Positions 7,110 to 9,355 of a stretch of DNA of 9,355 bases are shown here, one piece after another. Within the stretch, counting starts at the first letter, position 1. The number at the start of each line of letters is the position of its first letter. Position numbers and translations under genes: made by a program. Source of the DNA: an uncultured Odoribacter sp. (GTDB taxonomy: Bacteria > Bacteroidota > Bacteroidia > Bacteroidales > Marinifilaceae); contig CAMWQQ010000050.1 of assembly GCA_947176455.1 (NCBI GenBank), forward strand, positions 1 through 9,355, given 5' to 3'. The notes beneath the pieces are model-generated. The model was given only the letters and a program-made list of their open reading frames with translations, was not told the DNA's origin and searched no databases.

Positions 7110-8084
7110 TTATTTCTGCATTTCAGTCAATTCTTTCTTGTATTTTTTGTTCTTGTTGTATTTCTTGAAGTACTCTTTGGTAAGCTTGGCAATCAGGTCG
7201 AAATCATCCTGCTGACCGCTTAGCGCATTGTAAAACAGCACATACAACGCCACATCACGGACATCCCCGTCATAGAACTTCACCAGTTCGTCGTAAGACT
7301 TCTGCAAATTCCTCTCATACCGCCACGGTTGTCCGTTGCGCCTTGCCTCCACCTTGTCGACATACTCCTTGTAATCCAGCAACCATCCCGCATAAGCAAA
7401 ACTCTTCAAAGCCGCCTTGGAATCCCTCACCCGATATCCGTCCAGCACGTTCCAGAATCCTTCCGGCGCACATTCGTCAATGCTCTTTTTATTCACATCC
7501 GCCACGATGTAGGGATATTTCACCAGATTGGAAAGGTACATCCCCTCCAACTCGGCATAAACATACTCGTAGGCAAAAGGGTCCACCTGTGCCCGTACCG
7601 CTTCCAGCAACTCCTGTTCTTTCTTCCAGTTCGCCAGTGTCGCGGCATAATATTCCTCCACCGGGACACGAGTCACCACAGCGGCAAGCGGATTGGTCTT
7701 GTAACGCCCGGCAACCCGGTGGTTGCGTCCGTCCCGAATCGCCTCATTCAAAGCCACGGCAGAAGGAGTTCCCTGAAATTCTGCCGTCCGGTAATTCTTG
7801 CCGGAAAAATGAATGTCGGCATGAATCTCGTCCCCCGGACAAACCAGCAACCACATCCACAAATTGACCTTTACCAGTGCCGGTTCCTTCAATTCCACTT
7901 CAAACTCCATGCGATTGCCGGCAACATAAGGGAACTGCATATTGTTGTCCGGATTATCGATAAACTCAAAATCAATGACCTGACCGGTATAACCGTCGGC
8001 AACGGCACTGATTTTGGTTGTTTTCTGCGCCTGCACGCCCACGACAAGCAAACAGACGCACAAGCATGCGAATAGTCTTTTCAT
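7110..8084 (-). CDS. Secreted DUF4369/TlpA-like protein lacking the thioredoxin domain
   Basis: This is a 324-residue protein with a type I signal peptide (about 1-19, cleavage near VQA/Q), so it is probably periplasmic. The N-terminal part resembles the DUF4369-like beta domain of Bacteroidota TlpA-type thioredoxins: ISAVADGYTGQVIDFEFID (25-43) recalls INGRINGAYEGKVYLV in the upstream gene, and CPGDEIHADIHF (82-93) matches the usual 'GDxIxxDI' strand. A helical region fills about 110-320. In full-length relatives a thioredoxin domain would follow, but this protein stops after a Lys-rich helix (KEYFKKYNKNKKYKKELTEM). There is no CxxC motif; the mature part has only two cysteines (C82, C205). 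It follows the intact thioredoxin gene by 6 bp, so the two are almost certainly made together. No frameshift is evident and no thioredoxin remnant lies downstream. The role is unknown; a scaffold or partner for the thioredoxin is inference. Confidence 0.75.
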   Translation of the reverse strand: MKRLFACLCVCLLVVGVQAQKTTKISAVADGYTGQVIDFEFIDNPDNNMQFPYVAGNRMEFEVELKEPALVKVNLWMWLLVCPGDEIHADIHFSGKNYRTAEFQGTPSAVALNEAIRDGRNHRVAGRYKTNPLAAVVTRVPVEEYYAATLANWKKEQELLEAVRAQVDPFAYEYVYAELEGMYLSNLVKYPYIVADVNKKSIDECAPEGFWNVLDGYRVRDSKAALKSFAYAGWLLDYKEYVDKVEARRNGQPWRYERNLQKSYDELVKFYDGDVRDVALYVLFYNALSGQQDDFDLIAKLTKEYFKKYNKNKKYKKELTEMQK

Positions 8085-8090
8085 AACGGC

Positions 8091-9230
8091 TTACTTTTTC
8101 TTTTTCAACAAAGACTTGACGGTATCTATCAACTGCTGTCCGCGCAGATTGATCGCTTCCACTTTTCCCTCCGGATTAATCAGGATGGTATAAGGCACTG
8201 CACTCAGATTATATTTCCGTGCCACCGGTCCCTGCCATACGAGGAAATCGCACGCCTGTGGCCAGGTCATTCCCAGATCCTTCACCGCCTTTTTCCAGTC
8301 TGCCTCTTTCTGGTCGAGCGAAATACCGATGATTTCAAAATTCTTTCCCTTGCACTCCTTGTAGAGTTTCACCACATTGGGCATTTCCCGCCGGCACGGT
8401 CCGCACCAGGATGCCCAGAAGTCGAGCAACACATATTTTCCGGCATAATCCTTCAATTCGATTTCCTTACCGTCTATGCCACGAATATGGAAAGCCGGAG
8501 CCTCGATTCCCACCTTGAATTCCTTGTTGGCAATCAACTCGTCCAGCTCCTTGGTATAAGGATGCTCGTTCAAGCAGGCATTCAATTGTCCGCGGAGAGC
8601 TTTCAGCTCGTCCAACGACAACTCTTGCGTCATTTCAAACAGCATGATAAAAGGTGCAAAAGCCTGGTCGTTGTAGAACTTCACCATATACTTCTCCATG
8701 TTCAGCTTCTTGAAGTTCTGTTCATTCGTGCGATGACGGAACAAACTGTCCTCCACTTCGGCAGAACCACGTCCGAAACGCTTGTAATGAATATCCGAAG
8801 CCACCAGCATGCTGTCAATCCAATGGCGCACTTGCATCTGATGCAAATTCCAGAGACCGTTGTTGATACTCCCTTTCGTGACCGCACCTAAAAAATAGTT
8901 GGCACGCATATCTACTTGCAACTGTCCCTTTTCCAAGAAAATAGGCGCCAACTGGCCGTCCTTGCTCTGGATGAAATGAATCACGGAATGCTCCGGAGCT
9001 TCACCGGCAAAACGAAAACGTCCATCCACCACCTCGGCGCTGTCAATACGCGTCTGCGGTCCGTGCATACGCTCCTCCCGTACCAAATACACTTTCCCCT
9101 CGTATGCACCATTGATTCTTCCGTTGATTTCATACGCCCTGTCATTGGAGACAACCGCATCTTCCACCTGCTGCCCGAATGCCGCACCGGTCATCCACAC
9201 GATGACGCTAAAAGTTAACCACTTCTTCAT
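8091..9230 (-). CDS. Periplasmic TlpA-like thiol-disulfide oxidoreductase with DUF4369-like domain
   Basis: This is a 379-residue secreted thioredoxin-fold protein. The signal peptide (about 1-20, MKKWLTFSVIVWMTGAAFGQ) has no lipobox, so the protein is likely soluble in the periplasm. Residues about 33-110 form a DUF4369-like beta domain (YEINGRINGAYEGKVYLV, then RIDSAEVVDGRFRFAGE). A helical linker spans about 120-235. The thioredoxin/AhpC-type domain covers about 238-379, with the active site FWASWCGPC (C276 and C279) and the cis-proline loop VPYT (P346), so redox activity is expected. Proteins of this kind usually reduce or exchange disulfides in exported proteins; the partner here is unknown. 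The start is supported by the signal peptide. The gene lies 30 bp after the partial FecR-like gene and 6 bp before the thioredoxin-less relative. The Lys-rich C-terminus ends the reading frame normally. Confidence 0.93.
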   Translation of the reverse strand: MKKWLTFSVIVWMTGAAFGQQVEDAVVSNDRAYEINGRINGAYEGKVYLVREERMHGPQTRIDSAEVVDGRFRFAGEAPEHSVIHFIQSKDGQLAPIFLEKGQLQVDMRANYFLGAVTKGSINNGLWNLHQMQVRHWIDSMLVASDIHYKRFGRGSAEVEDSLFRHRTNEQNFKKLNMEKYMVKFYNDQAFAPFIMLFEMTQELSLDELKALRGQLNACLNEHPYTKELDELIANKEFKVGIEAPAFHIRGIDGKEIELKDYAGKYVLLDFWASWCGPCRREMPNVVKLYKECKGKNFEIIGISLDQKEADWKKAVKDLGMTWPQACDFLVWQGPVARKYNLSAVPYTILINPEGKVEAINLRGQQLIDTVKSLLKKKK

Positions 9231-9260
9231 TTGTCTGATTTTAAATTTATGATCTGATGA

Positions 9261-9355
9261 TTATTGTATTGACACCACATTTCCCGTCCGGCTGCACTTC
9301 ACGGCAGACACCTCTTCCAATCGCTCAAGAAATACTTCCAATGCCTCTTCCTTGT
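9261..9355 (-). CDS. C-terminal end of a probable FecR-type anti-sigma factor (5' part outside the window)
   Basis: Only the last 30 codons and a TAA stop are visible, in the frame that enters at position 9353. The residues (EEALEVFLERLEEVSAVKCS, then RTGNVVSIQ) have the pattern of the C-terminal DUF4974-type domain of Bacteroidota FecR proteins: a short helix 'xLEEVLxxLE', then a strand pair ending 'GNxVxI'. The position just upstream of an operon containing an STN-domain SusC fits this. Other frames across this stretch close earlier without a recognisable pattern. The assignment is tentative because so little is present. Confidence 0.5.
   Translation of the reverse strand, partial: KEEALEVFLERLEEVSAVKCSRTGNVVSIQ

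Noticed and set aside
7329..8075. A 248-codon plus-strand open frame opposite the thioredoxin-less gene
   Set aside because: It is an antisense shadow: the minus-strand product has a signal peptide and family resemblance, and this one has neither.
8024..8084. Cysteine-rich start (C7, C9, C11) of the thioredoxin-less protein as a possible lipobox or CxC metal site
   Set aside because: The cysteines lie inside the hydrophobic signal peptide and are too close to the N-terminus for a lipobox. Cleavage after VQA would remove them.
9231..9260. Possible promoter before the thioredoxin gene: TAAATTTA resembles the Bacteroidota -7 box TAnnTTTG, with a repeated ATCAGA nearby
   Set aside because: The last box base does not match, no TTTG lies at the expected -33 position, and the box is under 20 bp from the ATG. 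A/T-rich gaps give such matches by chance.

Overview
The window looks like part of a gut-type Bacteroidota (Bacteroidales) genome. The evidence is a SusC/SusD outer-membrane pair, DUF4843-type and PKD-like lipoproteins, DUF4369/thioredoxin proteins, acidic residues right after the lipoprotein cysteines, and start codons that mostly lack a Shine-Dalgarno sequence. The operon style resembles those of Odoribacter/Butyricimonas-type organisms, but that genus-level hint is from memory and weak.

Every credible gene is on the minus strand, so the region reads right to left as what looks like one operon. Gaps between genes are only 6 to 47 bp. In order of transcription: (1) the last 30 codons of a protein whose tail resembles a FecR-type anti-sigma factor (9261-9355, cut by the window edge); (2) a periplasmic TlpA-like thioredoxin with an N-terminal DUF4369-like domain and an intact CGPC motif (8091-9230); (3) a secreted protein resembling the non-catalytic part of such a thioredoxin but with no thioredoxin domain (7110-8084); (4) a SusC/RagA TonB-dependent transporter with an extra N-terminal STN signalling domain (3688-7062); (5) its SusD-like lipoprotein partner (2279-3670); (6) a greatly enlarged DUF4843-like lipoprotein (454-2253); (7) the first 146 codons of a PKD-like family lipoprotein (1-438, cut by the other edge). 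No stretch of more than 50 bp lacks a gene. No RNA genes, mobile elements, CRISPR arrays or clear terminators were seen.

The genes fit a model of regulated nutrient uptake. SusD and the two accessory lipoproteins would sit on the cell surface and bind a substrate. SusC would import it through the outer membrane using TonB energy. The STN domain would signal substrate binding to a FecR-like anti-sigma factor and so release an ECF sigma factor. The thioredoxin and its redox-less relative would act in the periplasm, in a role the sequence does not reveal. The substrate is not identifiable: no glycoside hydrolase, peptidase or siderophore gene lies in the window.

The most unusual observation is in the DUF4843-like lipoprotein. 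After a normal N-terminal part, the C-terminal module of about 70 residues (paired Trp, an LGEYSxxK-like motif, an amphipathic helix with YN, and a closing DFP) occurs six times in tandem. This makes the protein 599 residues long, where members I know of are roughly 250 and have one such module. The second notable feature is the thioredoxin-less paralogue placed directly after the intact thioredoxin.
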